From Methanothrix sp. (GTDB lineage Archaea > Halobacteriota > Methanosarcinia > Methanotrichales > Methanotrichaceae): a stretch of DNA of 60,957 nt. The notes under the pieces are model-generated. The model did not search any database. It was not told the DNA's origin and was given only the letters and a program-made list of their open reading frames with translations. Numbering within the stretch: the first letter of the stretch is position 1; the number at the start of each line of letters is the position of its first letter. The stretch spans positions 1 through 60,957 of the forward strand of contig NZ_JAOAKP010000004.1 of NCBI RefSeq assembly GCF_026419855.1. The letters are read 5' to 3'. The position numbers and the translations under genes were made by a program. This document shows positions 24,443 through 32,364 of this stretch, in pieces.

Positions 24443-24649
24443 TGCTTTGAGGTTGCAGGGAGGAATTGATATTGCTTCCGGTCGCTGGGATATCATGCGC
24501 TTAAGCTTTCAGGAAAAATGTTTGTGGAGTGAGGTATCAGTTAACCCTGCATGGAGGAGAGAACATGGCTCTCAGAGCGTCTGATGTGAAGCCCGCTGAT
24601 CTTGATCGATGATCTGAAATCCGGTGATCATTCACCTGGAATCGCACCG

Positions 24650-25546
24650 CTAAGCAGCATTCAGCATGTACAGCACCACACATGCCATCATCCACTCCCC
24701 CTCGACGAGCATATCGAGAACAGCAGGGTTCCGTCTTCTCCTCAGATATGCGATGTATGCGTATCCGTAGAAGGTTAGCGCCAGAGCGATCTCTCTTCCA
24801 TATCCTGGAAGGAGCAGCGAGACCGGCAGGATCGTTGTGTTCAGGAGGAGCAGCAGAAGAACCGTCGGCGTCTCTCCGAGGATAACAGGCATCGTGCGCA
24901 CGCCGCTGATCCTGTCGCCAGCTACATCGCGTATGTCGTAGAGAACTGTGTCGATGAACGTCTTGATGAATATGAAGTACAGCACCGGCATGCACGAAGT
25001 GGTGTGACCGCTATGGATCACTGGAATCAGCACCGTTACCACCGCCCATGCAGACCCCACCACGATGTTCTTCATCACCGGTATGTCCTTCAGCCTCGGC
25101 AGCCATGGAAGGAGACGCGTGCCGTAAAACGCGTTTGCGACCACCGGCACGAATACCAGAGGCAGCGCTGCAGGTCTCACGTAAGCCATTATGAAAGTGG
25201 CTGCGAGATAAGCGGAGAGCGCCAGGATCAGGAAGATCCTCCTTCGCGAGTAGAGGAACTGCTTCCTCGCAGGCATGTTCGAGACGTCCCGATCGAGATC
25301 CACGAGCTTGTCCAGCGTGTAAACACTGAAGGAGATAAGAAAGACCGCAAGGCATATTGACATGCTCGGCTCGATGCCAAGAAGAATGCTCGCCATGTAT
25401 GTTTTGAAGAAGCCTGTTCCCCCGATGAATAGAGAGGTCACTGCCAGGAAGGCGAGCAGCCCCTCCGCAGCATCTATCGCATCTCTACACACCAGATAAA
25501 AAAACTTAAATGGATTTACCTCTCGAAACTGGTTGCTCCATGTCAT
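24650..25546 (-). CDS. UbiA-family prenyltransferase
   Basis: 298-residue integral membrane protein with about eight to nine hydrophobic segments. The two Asp-rich motifs of UbiA enzymes are visible: DKLVDLDRD near residue 80 (NDxxDxxxD type) and DIRDVAGDRISG near 200 (DxxxD). UbiA proteins transfer a prenyl group to a lipid or aromatic acceptor; in archaea these include digeranylgeranylglyceryl-phosphate synthase and enzymes for menaquinone- or methanophenazine-like lipids. The first motif has a Lys-Leu insertion relative to DGGGP synthase, so the acceptor is left open. A long AT-rich spacer precedes it. Confidence 0.85.
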   Translation of the reverse strand: MTWSNQFREVNPFKFFYLVCRDAIDAAEGLLAFLAVTSLFIGGTGFFKTYMASILLGIEPSMSICLAVFLISFSVYTLDKLVDLDRDVSNMPARKQFLYSRRRIFLILALSAYLAATFIMAYVRPAALPLVFVPVVANAFYGTRLLPWLPRLKDIPVMKNIVVGSAWAVVTVLIPVIHSGHTTSCMPVLYFIFIKTFIDTVLYDIRDVAGDRISGVRTMPVILGETPTVLLLLLLNTTILPVSLLLPGYGREIALALTFYGYAYIAYLRRRRNPAVLDMLVEGEWMMACVVLYMLNAA

Positions 25547-25963
25547 AAATCAAGGTGATATTGGACTGAATTTGAAAATTATCTATTTTAATCGGTAAAT
25601 TTTGCTCGAAAATAGCTAAATTGCGTTATTTGAGCAAAAATCAGTGAGGCGTGTTGTATAATCCTGATTAAGCTCAAATTTAAGTTTATCTGTGTGTTGC
25701 CTCTACTGTATATACTTACGAAAACTGAGAAGTTCACAGATCATCTCTTGTTAATCTCTCACAGAAGTTTGTGATCCGATGCTTTTCCTCAGCAACTTCT
25801 TCGAGCCGTAAGATGATCGCGAGCCGGTTTGCCTGAGAGCGAAGGATTTCGAAGTCTGATCCCATGCTTGCGCGGAATGGTAAAACCAGACTCATCTCAA
25901 AATGGCCGTGCTCCTATGGGCTCAGCAGCTTGGATGGCGTGCAGGCTGGGTGATGTGATAACT

Positions 25964-26095
25964 CATCCATCGCCATGAATGCGCAGCAGTACCATCGTCT
26001 CTATGGGCAAGATCAGGCAGATGAGATCGACGCTCTTATGTGGTTGGCAACTTGCAGGCCAAGCAGGCTGGCTGCAGGAAGCATTTGGACTGCAC
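25964..26095 (+). repeat. R1 repeat, rearranged copy
   Basis: The right half of one R1 unit (CATCCATCGCC ... ATGAGATCGA, 25964-26030) is joined to the left half of another (CGCTCTTATGTGGTTGGCAA ... GCAGGAAGCAT, 26031-26092). It looks like two truncated units head to tail. The rest of the 790-bp spacer 25547-26340 holds the R2 and IS605-like repeats below; the AT-rich part 25547-25760 contains nothing I can name. Confidence 0.55.
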
Positions 26096-26126
26096 CCCTA
26101 ATAGTGGACAGGTAGTTAAGCAACAG

Positions 26127-26240
26127 TATTTATAGTCCTTTGCATCACTTCATATAAGCTAATTTAAAAGTTGCTGGACATATCACACTTCATACACGAT
26201 TTTATGTAATATGCAATATTATATCAACTTATGCGGAATA
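26127..26240 (+). repeat. R2 AT-rich repeat, copy 1
   Basis: 114 bp from TATTTATAGTCCTTTGC to CTTATGCGGAATA. Aligned over its whole length with 32187-32300 and, inverted, with 45033-45147; shared blocks include CACTTCATATAAGCTAATTT, TATCACACTTCATAC and GATTTTATGTAATAT. No coding capacity. It follows an R1 copy by about 32 bp, as does copy 2. Confidence 0.75.
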
Positions 26241-26248
26241 CCATAAAT

Positions 26249-26287
26249 GACCTCCTCTCCGGCCTGAAGGCCGGAGTTTGCGCCCTG
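26249..26287 (+). repeat. IS200/IS605-like right-end hairpin
   Basis: GACCTCCTCTCCGGCCTGAA then GGCCGGAGTTTGCGCCCTG; TCCGGCC pairs with GGCCGGA around a TGAA loop. Hairpins of this kind mark right ends of archaeal IS200/IS605 elements. A related sequence is at 33403-33435 and a decayed one at 15284-15325. No tnpA or tnpB reading frame is nearby, so this is a scar or small non-autonomous element. Confidence 0.45.
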
Positions 26288-26340
26288 CTAATCTCTATCA
26301 CGTATGCACGGGCAGGGTACTGAAGTGGCAGCTCTTCCGC

Positions 26341-26952
26341 CTATCTCAGCCCTCTCCGCATGGCCTCAAGCCTTCTGATGCTGGAGTAGTATCCCGCAGC
26401 CAGGAATATCCCAGCAGCCAGGAGAAGCACAAAGAAGTAGCTGAGGATCTGTGGGGCATCATTTCTGTAGAAGCCTACCTCGACGATTGAATCCCTCTCG
26501 AGCCTCCATACAACAACCGTGCGGTTCCCCCTGATGATCTCATACGGCTCAGGTCGGGGAATTCCAAGAGCCCTGGCGCCAGTTGTGTACCCCTCCGGAA
26601 TCATGAGAGCAACCGTTCCGTTGAGAATGACAGGAGATACGAACTGCTGGCCCTTCAGTGGCGACTCATACCTCAAAGTACCGGATACTGGCTCTTCAGC
26701 TGTGATCCTGTACCTGTAAACGCCCCTCCAGAAACTCTCGTCCACGCTGCATCTCACAGTGTGTGAATTGCGAATCACAGAGATGTTCTCGATTCTGGCG
26801 ATTGCTGTGATATTGAATGTCTTTCCGGACACAGGCTGCTCTATAACAGCTCTGCCTCCGTACAGATCCACGAGTGTAGCGTTGTTCAGATCAAGGGACC
26901 GCGAGCCGGATGTGAGGATGAGAAGGGATACAGCAAGCGCGAAAAGCGCCAT
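26341..26952 (-). CDS. Membrane-anchored protein of unknown function
   Basis: About 203 residues from ATG 26952. An N-terminal hydrophobic signal or anchor (MALFALAVSLLILTSG), a largely beta extracytoplasmic part (FNITAIARIENISV, PVILNGTVALMIPEGYTTGAR) and a C-terminal membrane helix (ILSYFFVLLLAAGIFLAAGYY) followed by basic residues. This topology suits a type I membrane protein with its bulk outside; it resembles an uncharacterised euryarchaeal family (DUF5803-like). An earlier ATG at 27036 would overlap rtcA by 44 bp. It is the last gene of the minus-strand RNA cluster, perhaps only by position. Confidence 0.7.
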   Translation of the reverse strand: MALFALAVSLLILTSGSRSLDLNNATLVDLYGGRAVIEQPVSGKTFNITAIARIENISVIRNSHTVRCSVDESFWRGVYRYRITAEEPVSGTLRYESPLKGQQFVSPVILNGTVALMIPEGYTTGARALGIPRPEPYEIIRGNRTVVVWRLERDSIVEVGFYRNDAPQILSYFFVLLLAAGIFLAAGYYSSIRRLEAMRRGLR

Positions 26953-26992
26953 GCGATCGAAGCGGGATGATGAATCTCTTCCTGCCTGATAA

Positions 26993-28006
26993 TCACCCTG
27001 AGCCGGTGCTGTGTATCCTGAAGACATCTCCCTCATCGATATCTATCCTGCACCCAAGGATCCTCTCCGCCGTCCAGATGTTAGTTCTCGTATGGCTCGA
27101 GATCTCACGTGTCGTGTACTCTCCGCCGGCGAGCGCGATATAAGGTATGAGCTGATCTGCGAGATGCACGTCCACCGATGCCCCCGCTATTATCTCCTGC
27201 ATGAGAAGATTCGCGGCCTCTCTCCCGACGTCCTCTGCGCGCACCCCCCTCTCGCCGAGCGCACTCGATCCCCTGAACCCGGACCAGAGTGTTATTCCGC
27301 TGCCAGGAGACGACGAGCTCACGGTCTGTACATCTATCTTTGCATCATGCCCATTCTCCCTCAGGAGCTCGAGTGCTGCATCAGCCTGACGCCTTGCCAC
27401 GTGCTCCGGAAGGGAGCCGCAATGTGATATACCGCGGATGTTCTTATCACCGACATCCACCCTGGCAGCCCTGAGCCTGGACGGCCTGGTGGTCAGAACA
27501 ACCACACCTCCGCCCCTCGGATAGTACCCGCGCCGCTCGCACCTGAAGCTTGCAGTGACACCGAAGAGCCGCATCGCTGGAAGTGCCACATGCTCCAGAT
27601 AGTCGACGGTCGGGCTCCACCGGACGTCTGTGCCGCCCCTGACCGTCATTGAGACAGGCCCCTCTGCAGCGGTAAGCGCAGGAAGCACGCATTGTATAAG
27701 CAGCGTGACGCTTCCAGCGGTGCCTATATCCACATCATAGCTTCCTGCAGATATCCTGCCCGGGATGAACTCGATCTCTTCAGATTCGAGCTGCACCCCT
27801 CTAGTCTCAGCCCTCGATATCCTTGCCAGGGCCTCGATGGCCCTCACATGCTGGGCTGCAAGCCCAGGCTTCGGCCTGTTCCGGCGGATATTCTTTATTC
27901 TTACGGGGATGCCGGTGAGAGCTGACAGCGCCACAGAGGTCCTCACGATCTGGCCGCCGCCCTCGCCGTACGAGCCATCGATCTCTATCATCTGCGGCTT
28001 TTTCAT
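26993..28006 (-). CDS. rtcA: RNA 3'-terminal phosphate cyclase
   Basis: 337 residues. Uses ATP to turn an RNA 3'-phosphate into a 2',3'-cyclic phosphate. Motifs: [20 protein letters not shown] at the N-terminus, [17 protein letters not shown] near 95, [12 protein letters not shown] near 160 and the catalytic His in [16 protein letters not shown] near 310, which is adenylated. Overlaps the end of rpoL by four bases (ATGA type), so it belongs to a cotranscribed set methyltransferase-csl4-rpoL-rtcA. Length is normal. Confidence 0.95.
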   Translation of the reverse strand: MKKPQMIEIDGSYGEGGGQIVRTSVALSALTGIPVRIKNIRRNRPKPGLAAQHVRAIEALARISRAETRGVQLESEEIEFIPGRISAGSYDVDIGTAGSVTLLIQCVLPALTAAEGPVSMTVRGGTDVRWSPTVDYLEHVALPAMRLFGVTASFRCERRGYYPRGGGVVVLTTRPSRLRAARVDVGDKNIRGISHCGSLPEHVARRQADAALELLRENGHDAKIDVQTVSSSSPGSGITLWSGFRGSSALGERGVRAEDVGREAANLLMQEIIAGASVDVHLADQLIPYIALAGGEYTTREISSHTRTNIWTAERILGCRIDIDEGDVFRIHSTGSG

Positions 28007-28278
28007 CTCACTGCTTCATCGTACTCTTTTAGAAATTCTTCGCAGAGATCCGCTATCCTGGCAGATGCATCTCTGATCACATCAAGAGGATCCGCGCCTC
28101 TCGTCCTGAGTCTGAAGATTGGGTTGTCCATTATCGGGAACTTCGCGTCGTAGGTGGCTATCACAACCCTCTCATCCCTCAACAGCTCGCTTCTCAGGAG
28201 GTTGAGCAGCGTATGCCGCTCCCCCTCGAACTCTATCCTGAGCTCATCCTCAGTCTTCTTCAGAACCTTCAGATTCAA
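28003..28278 (-). CDS. rpoL: DNA-directed RNA polymerase subunit L (Rpo11)
   Basis: 91 residues. Archaeal Rpo11, partner of Rpo3 in the alpha-like assembly platform of RNA polymerase. Recognised by [30 protein letters not shown] and the segment [18 protein letters not shown]. The start is TTG 28278: AGGAGG lies six bases upstream, a perfect ribosome binding site, and the start matches family N-termini (MNLKVL). An upstream TTG at 28296 would add HA-type residues not found in the family. Lies 10 bp after csl4 and overlaps rtcA. Confidence 0.94.
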   Translation of the reverse strand: MNLKVLKKTEDELRIEFEGERHTLLNLLRSELLRDERVVIATYDAKFPIMDNPIFRLRTRGADPLDVIRDASARIADLCEEFLKEYDEAVR

Positions 28279-28288
28279 TGCATGCCTC

Positions 28289-28882
28289 CTAAACAAGCCC
28301 TGTGCCGTAGTAGGTGCTCAGCTTTCTCATCTCCGTCCGCTTGCATTCAGGGCACTCCAGACGACTATCTTTTTTTACAAGAGGTGTCGTGCAGCTGCTG
28401 CAGTAAGCCTTTATCACTCCCATGTCCTCCGGCTCCGTCGAGAGCCGCATCTGTCTCGCATCTATGACCTTTGCCCTGACGATATCTCTGAGACTGAACA
28501 TCTGCTTCAGGTCCTTGACATAGGAGCTCTTTACATTTGATATGTGTATGGTCGCGTCCAGCTCCGGAAGCGGCCTGGACTCGTAGCCCTTCTTGAACGC
28601 AAGCGCCAGTATCACGAGATTTTCCTTTATATCAACAACCTCTCCGACGACGATATCACCGTTCTCCACCCTGGGCAGGGCGTTGCTTCTCGGTATCACA
28701 CTCGCAAGGCGGCTCTCGGGATCGATATCCACCACGCCGGTTGTCGAGGCGTATATGTTGCCGCCGGAGACATATGTATCGTGCCCCGGGACGAACTCCT
28801 CGGCCGAGCCTATCCTGTCGCCCGGCAGGACCAGGGCTCCACCCATCTGCTTATCCTTGACCTCATCGGTTGTGCCTGACAT
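28289..28882 (-). CDS. csl4: Exosome RNA-binding subunit Csl4
   Basis: About 197 residues. Cap subunit of the archaeal exosome. Domains in order: N-terminal strand-rich domain with VLPGDRIGSAEEFVPGH, an S1 RNA-binding domain (VENGDIVVGEVVDIKENLVIL ... LRDIVRAKVID) and a C-terminal zinc ribbon with C-x2-C (YCSSCTT) and C-x2-C (ECPECKR). ATG 28882 is preceded by GTGAT and gives the usual N-terminus; the frame extends to 28918 within the upstream methyltransferase gene. Linked to rpoL and an RNA methyltransferase, as in other euryarchaea. Confidence 0.94.
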   Translation of the reverse strand: MSGTTDEVKDKQMGGALVLPGDRIGSAEEFVPGHDTYVSGGNIYASTTGVVDIDPESRLASVIPRSNALPRVENGDIVVGEVVDIKENLVILALAFKKGYESRPLPELDATIHISNVKSSYVKDLKQMFSLRDIVRAKVIDARQMRLSTEPEDMGVIKAYCSSCTTPLVKKDSRLECPECKRTEMRKLSTYYGTGLV

Positions 28883-28886
28883 CTTA

Positions 28887-29486
28887 TCACTGTTTGCACA
28901 CAATCCTATATAACTCAACCTCTATCCATTCGACGTCTTTCCTGTGGAAATCGAACATCCTTTTAATTGGAATTCTTGCTTTATAGACCTCCTCAACCCT
29001 GCAGGGAGAGACAAAGCTGCGAACGAAGTTCAGGCTCCCTGCATTGTGGATGGTGTATATAACATCCGCGATCTCCATGGCCTTCCTGAGAAACGCCCGA
29101 TCGCCGCGGCTGGCGTGCTGTGCGCCAAAAGGGGGGTTCATGATGACTGTTTTCACCCGGCGGAACGCGATGCGCTCGATGTCCCCCAGGATAAAATCCA
29201 CATGCACACCGAGCATCTCCGCGTTCTCACGTGCGATCCTAAGCGCATGGAGATCGATATCAACTCCGTATGCCCGCGCTCCCAGAAGCGCAGCCCCGAT
29301 CGCCAGGATGCCTGTGCCACAGCCGAGATCCAGAACCTGGGATAGCTCATTCCTCATGTAAGCGATGTGAAGCAGATCCGATGCAAGCGACGGAGGGGTC
29401 ATGTACTGCTCCATCGCCGCAGAGGGGCTCGGGAAGTCCCTCACACGCTGGAGCAGGATCTCAAGCTGCCTCTTCCTCATTGTCAT
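28887..29486 (-). CDS. METTL5-like RNA N6-adenine methyltransferase
   Basis: 199 residues. Class I SAM methyltransferase with motif [21 protein letters not shown] near residue 52 and the N6-adenine catalytic motif [14 protein letters not shown] near 116. The second motif plus the RGD after it is typical of archaeal COG2263 proteins related to human METTL5, which methylates an adenine of small-subunit rRNA. The C-terminal [18 protein letters not shown] also fits. First gene of the csl4-rpoL-rtcA set; four bases separate it from csl4. The RNA target is an inference from the family. Confidence 0.88.
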   Translation of the reverse strand: MTMRKRQLEILLQRVRDFPSPSAAMEQYMTPPSLASDLLHIAYMRNELSQVLDLGCGTGILAIGAALLGARAYGVDIDLHALRIARENAEMLGVHVDFILGDIERIAFRRVKTVIMNPPFGAQHASRGDRAFLRKAMEIADVIYTIHNAGSLNFVRSFVSPCRVEEVYKARIPIKRMFDFHRKDVEWIEVELYRIVCKQ

Positions 29487-29701
29487 GGATTTTGTCTGAG
29501 GCCATATTTATCCGATCCTGCGATTTCCATCATGCATCGACGGTGAGACAACCGGAACCCTCCAGAGCAAATATATCAATATTTGTCGATATCATATACC
29601 GGCTAAGTAATAGCAGGTGATCGTATAGACCTCATATAGATCTGAGATGAACACAAATCTTTTTTAATTTATAGGGGTCATCAGGGCATGAGGTGTTTGG
29701 T

Positions 29702-30265
29702 TTGAAGCTTGTCTATGCAACACTGATGCTTTTCCTGCTGCTGGGGTCGGCCTTTGCTGGCACATTCACGGCAGGTCTTGATGCTGATACATATGTGGAC
29801 AGAGACAATCCGGATGCAACGTTCGGGGATGCAACCACGCTGTGGGTTGCATCAGGTGCAGGTGAGCCGGTGAAGATCGCGTACATCGGATTCATCAATG
29901 CGTTCGGCAACCAGGGCATCAGCTCTCCTGATCAGATCTCCACAGCAACACTGAAGCTGACGGTCTCTGAGGTGGAGAAACCTGGCATCATAAAGGTGTA
30001 CTTCGTCCATGGATATGTCAGCCCCGAGATCACATGGGAGGACGCCCCTGAGGGTGTGGAGAATGTATCTGCAGAGATCGAGATCGACTCCCCAGGTGAG
30101 TACACGCTTGACGTCACCGACATCGTCAAGGAGGCTGTGAGGACATGCACAGAGGGCTGTCCGTATGGTCTGAAGATCGTCGCTGAAGGGGATGCGTCGA
30201 TAGGCCTGGCCTCCTCGGAGGTTTCAAGGGACTCAACAGAGCTCAGGTATGTCGGCGGAATGTAG
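29702..30265 (+). CDS. Secreted DNRLRE-domain protein
   Basis: About 187 residues. Signal peptide MKLVYATLMLFLLLGSAFA then a single DNRLRE/CBM96-like beta sandwich: ADTYVDRDNPDATFGDATTL, KIAYIGFI, and a C-terminal YTLDVTDIVKEAVR. Such domains occur in surface proteins of Methanosarcinales and probably serve adhesion or sheath and wall structure. Start is TTG 29702 with GAGGTG about eight bases upstream; GTG 29693 is the alternative. It carries two cysteines (TCTEGC) that may form a disulfide outside the cell. No neighbour in an operon. Confidence 0.8.
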   Translation: MKLVYATLMLFLLLGSAFAGTFTAGLDADTYVDRDNPDATFGDATTLWVASGAGEPVKIAYIGFINAFGNQGISSPDQISTATLKLTVSEVEKPGIIKVYFVHGYVSPEITWEDAPEGVENVSAEIEIDSPGEYTLDVTDIVKEAVRTCTEGCPYGLKIVAEGDASIGLASSEVSRDSTELRYVGGM

Positions 30266-30342
30266 CTCACCGGGCTGCATATCCTATTTTTTGAGATAGC
30301 TCATCTCCGTGATCTGGTGGATCTGTAAAACTTACAGAAAGA

Positions 30343-30414
30343 AGCGAAGTAGAACGCCGCTGGCTGTATCATCAGATCTCGCCTCCCGGCGGATTCAACC
30401 ATATGAGCCTTTGA
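30343..30414 (+). repeat. R4 dispersed repeat, copy 2
   Basis: About 70 bp aligned with 14605-14674: GCGAAGTAGAACGCC, CATCAGATCTCGCCTC and GATTCAACCATATGAGCC. It directly abuts the target duplication of the R1 element. The spacer 30266-30663 holds nothing else recognisable. Confidence 0.4.
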
Positions 30415-30420
30415 GATAAT

Positions 30421-30544
30421 CGCTCTTATCCATTTGATGACTTGCTTGGAGAGGCACTGTTCCCGTTATGTGCTCCTGGTGAATGAATGAGTGAATCCAG
30501 CAACCGGTGCGTTTGCCCCCTAAGTTCCTGAACACACAAGAGCG
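30421..30544 (-). mobile_element. R1 MITE, complete copy with perfect 8-bp target duplication
   Basis: 124 bp bounded by CGCTCTT (30421-30427) and AAGAGCG (30538-30544). GAGATAAT lies directly on both sides (30413-30420 and 30545-30552), an exact 8-bp direct repeat, which shows transposition into this site. The interior is non-coding. Same length as the copy at 49537-49660. Confidence 0.8.
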
Positions 30545-30663
30545 GAGATAATTTCGCTACGATCCACAGGCAGGGCATCTGTTGCTCTCAGGTTAGGACA
30601 GAAACCTCCAAATCCCATACCAATATCATGATCTACTGTGATGTTCAGCGATGGAGGTTTCTT

Positions 30664-31329
30664 ATGCGGCTGCTTTGCATAGCTGATGTTCATGATGCAC
30701 CCTCGAGGCTGGAGTTTCTGAAAGGATGCTCTGCAGATCTGATGGTGATAGCAGGAGATCTTCACGATGATGGGACACCGGAGGATGCTGTACATGTTCT
30801 CGATGAGCTCTCCCGTTTTCCGCAGATGAAGCTCATAGTCCCTGGCAATATGGATCCCAGGACATTCGCAGAGGATCTCTGGCGCAGCTATGGTCTCATA
30901 CCGATCCACAGATCCTCTTTCATAGTGGGAAACGTGGGGTTTGTTGGCATGGGCGGGATGGTGGCGAGGAATCCCAGGAGGATCGGGGATCCGACAAGGT
31001 ACTACCACAGCGATGAGGATCTCTACAGGACACTGACAGATCTGCTTCGATCCCTTCGCGATCTCGATCGTCGGGTGGTGGTGGTCCATCAGCCGCCTAG
31101 AGGCGTGAGAGATCGCCTGTACAACGGAGAGCTGTCTGGGAGCTTTGGCCTGAGGCGGGTGATCGAGGAGCATCAGCCTGATCTGGTGATATGCGGCCAC
31201 ATCCACGAGGATCGGGGCGCCTCTGGTCTCGGGGGCACACTGGTGGTGAACGTGGGAGAGGGGCGCATGGGGCATGCTGCGCTTATAGATCTTGATGGTC
31301 TTGATGTGGAATGGCTGAGGGCAGAATAG
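30664..31329 (+). CDS. Calcineurin-like metallophosphoesterase (YfcE/MPP type)
   Basis: About 221 residues. Metal ligands of the calcineurin-like fold in order: CIADVHDAP (DxH) near residue 5, MVIAGDLHDDG (GDxHD), IVPGNMDP (GN[HM]D), VVVVHQPPRG near 140 and CGHIHEDRG (GHxH) near 175. The protein is of the small archaeal phosphodiesterase/phosphatase type. GGAGGT is five bases before ATG 30664, which fixes the start. The physiological substrate is unknown. A CBS-domain gene follows after about 50 bp. Confidence 0.9.
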   Translation: MRLLCIADVHDAPSRLEFLKGCSADLMVIAGDLHDDGTPEDAVHVLDELSRFPQMKLIVPGNMDPRTFAEDLWRSYGLIPIHRSSFIVGNVGFVGMGGMVARNPRRIGDPTRYYHSDEDLYRTLTDLLRSLRDLDRRVVVVHQPPRGVRDRLYNGELSGSFGLRRVIEEHQPDLVICGHIHEDRGASGLGGTLVVNVGEGRMGHAALIDLDGLDVEWLRAE

Positions 31330-31382
31330 ATTCAGTATTTATAGGCGTGTTGCCAAAATGAATGCGTGGCGGAAGTGGTGAT

Positions 31383-31769
31383 ATGCCTGCCAGGGTTATG
31401 GATTTGATGAGCTATCCGGTGCTCACAGTGCCGCCGAATGCGAAGGTCATAGATGCGATAAGGCTTATGGCAAGTGGCCCAAAGGGCTGCGTGATCGTCG
31501 CAGAGGGGGGCCTTCTCAAGGAGGTAAAGGGCATCGTCACAACAAGTCGCATATTCAAGAAGGTATTTGCAGCCGGCTTGGACCCTGAGAAGGTCTGCGT
31601 AGCGGATATAATGACACCAGCTCCGCTTGTCACGATTTCTCCAGAAGCAACCACAAGAGAGGCGGCTGAGCTCATGGTGCGCCACAATATACGCCGACTC
31701 CCAGTGATCCAGGACGGCGCGCTTGTCGGCATAATCACAAGCAAGGACCTCCTGCGCTGCGTGAAGTGA
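31383..31769 (+). CDS. Two-CBS-domain protein
   Basis: About 128 residues forming one Bateman pair: CBS1 from VMDLMSYPVLTVPPNAKVID and CBS2 from VADIMTPAPLVTISPEATTREA to VGIITSKDLLRCV. CBS pairs bind adenosyl ligands (AMP, ATP, SAM) and act as sensors. No catalytic domain is attached, so it may regulate a partner in trans. Start ATG 31383 with GGTGAT just before; GTG 31362 is possible. Same strand as the phosphoesterase and tRNA-Ser. Confidence 0.88.
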   Translation: MPARVMDLMSYPVLTVPPNAKVIDAIRLMASGPKGCVIVAEGGLLKEVKGIVTTSRIFKKVFAAGLDPEKVCVADIMTPAPLVTISPEATTREAAELMVRHNIRRLPVIQDGALVGIITSKDLLRCVK

Positions 31770-31903
31770 TCAACGATATCTATTTATGGTAAGGTGGAGA
31801 CGCATACTCTTGCAGCGGGTGCTTCTGCCGTGAGCAGCGGCGCGGAGCCGGTGCGCGAGATGTGGCGCGACGTCGCACGGGTGGTATGATTTAATAGTAC
31901 TGT

Positions 31904-31988
31904 GTCGAGGTAGCCTAGCCAGGTAGGGCGCAGGTTTGCTAAACCTGTTCCCCTTCGGGGATCGAGGGTTCGAATCCCTCCCTCGGCG
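31904..31988 (+). tRNA. tRNA-Ser (anticodon GCU)
   Basis: 85 nt. Acceptor GTCGAGG pairs with CCTCGGC (one T-G). Anticodon arm AGGTT-TGCTA-AACCT presents GCT in loop TTGCTAA. A long variable arm (CCCCTTCGGGG) identifies a class II tRNA, and the T-arm is GAGGG-TTCGAAT-CCCTC. Discriminator G at 31988, no encoded CCA and no intron. Reads AGC/AGU codons. An R1 element has inserted 15 bp beyond its 3' end. Confidence 0.96.
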
Positions 31989-32003
31989 CTCAATTTTACA
32001 GAA

Positions 32004-32124
32004 CACTCTTGTGTTTGGCAACTTGAGTTTGTGCAGTATGGCTGCTGGAAGCACCCCATCATTCGCCAAGAACGCACAGCAGAGTCGGTGCCTCTCTGAG
32101 CAGGTAATCAGCTGGATAAGAGCG
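32004..32124 (+). mobile_element. R1 MITE copy with near-perfect 8-bp target duplication
   Basis: 121 bp bounded by CACTCTT (32004-32010) and AAGAGCG (32118-32124). Flanks TTACAGAA (31996-32003) and TTACAGAT (32125-32132) match at seven of eight bases. Interior matches the other R1 copies (GGCTGCTGGAAGCACCCCAT, CATTCGCCAAGAACGCACAG). Lies directly after tRNA-Ser. Confidence 0.75.
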
Positions 32125-32186
32125 TTACAGATCTCAGCTGCTGAGGGATGTGAACGAGATCGGGAAAGCATGTGAAGGTATCGTGC

Positions 32187-32300
32187 TTTTATAGTCCTTT
32201 GCGCCACTTCATATAAGCTAATTTAAAATCTTCTGGATGTATCACACTTCATACATGATTTTATGTAATATACAATATTATATAAACTTATGCGGAATAA
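32187..32300 (+). repeat. R2 AT-rich repeat, copy 2
   Basis: 114 bp from TTTTATAGTCCTTTGCG to CTTATGCGGAATA, closely matching 26127-26240 in length and order. It follows an R1 copy by 62 bp and precedes the 3' end of a minus-strand gene, as copy 1 does. Confidence 0.75.
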
Positions 32301-32364
32301 TATAAATGGACCTGAGCAGTTCGACTGAATGACGCAATCTTTGCTTGCAGAACGAAATGGTGGC

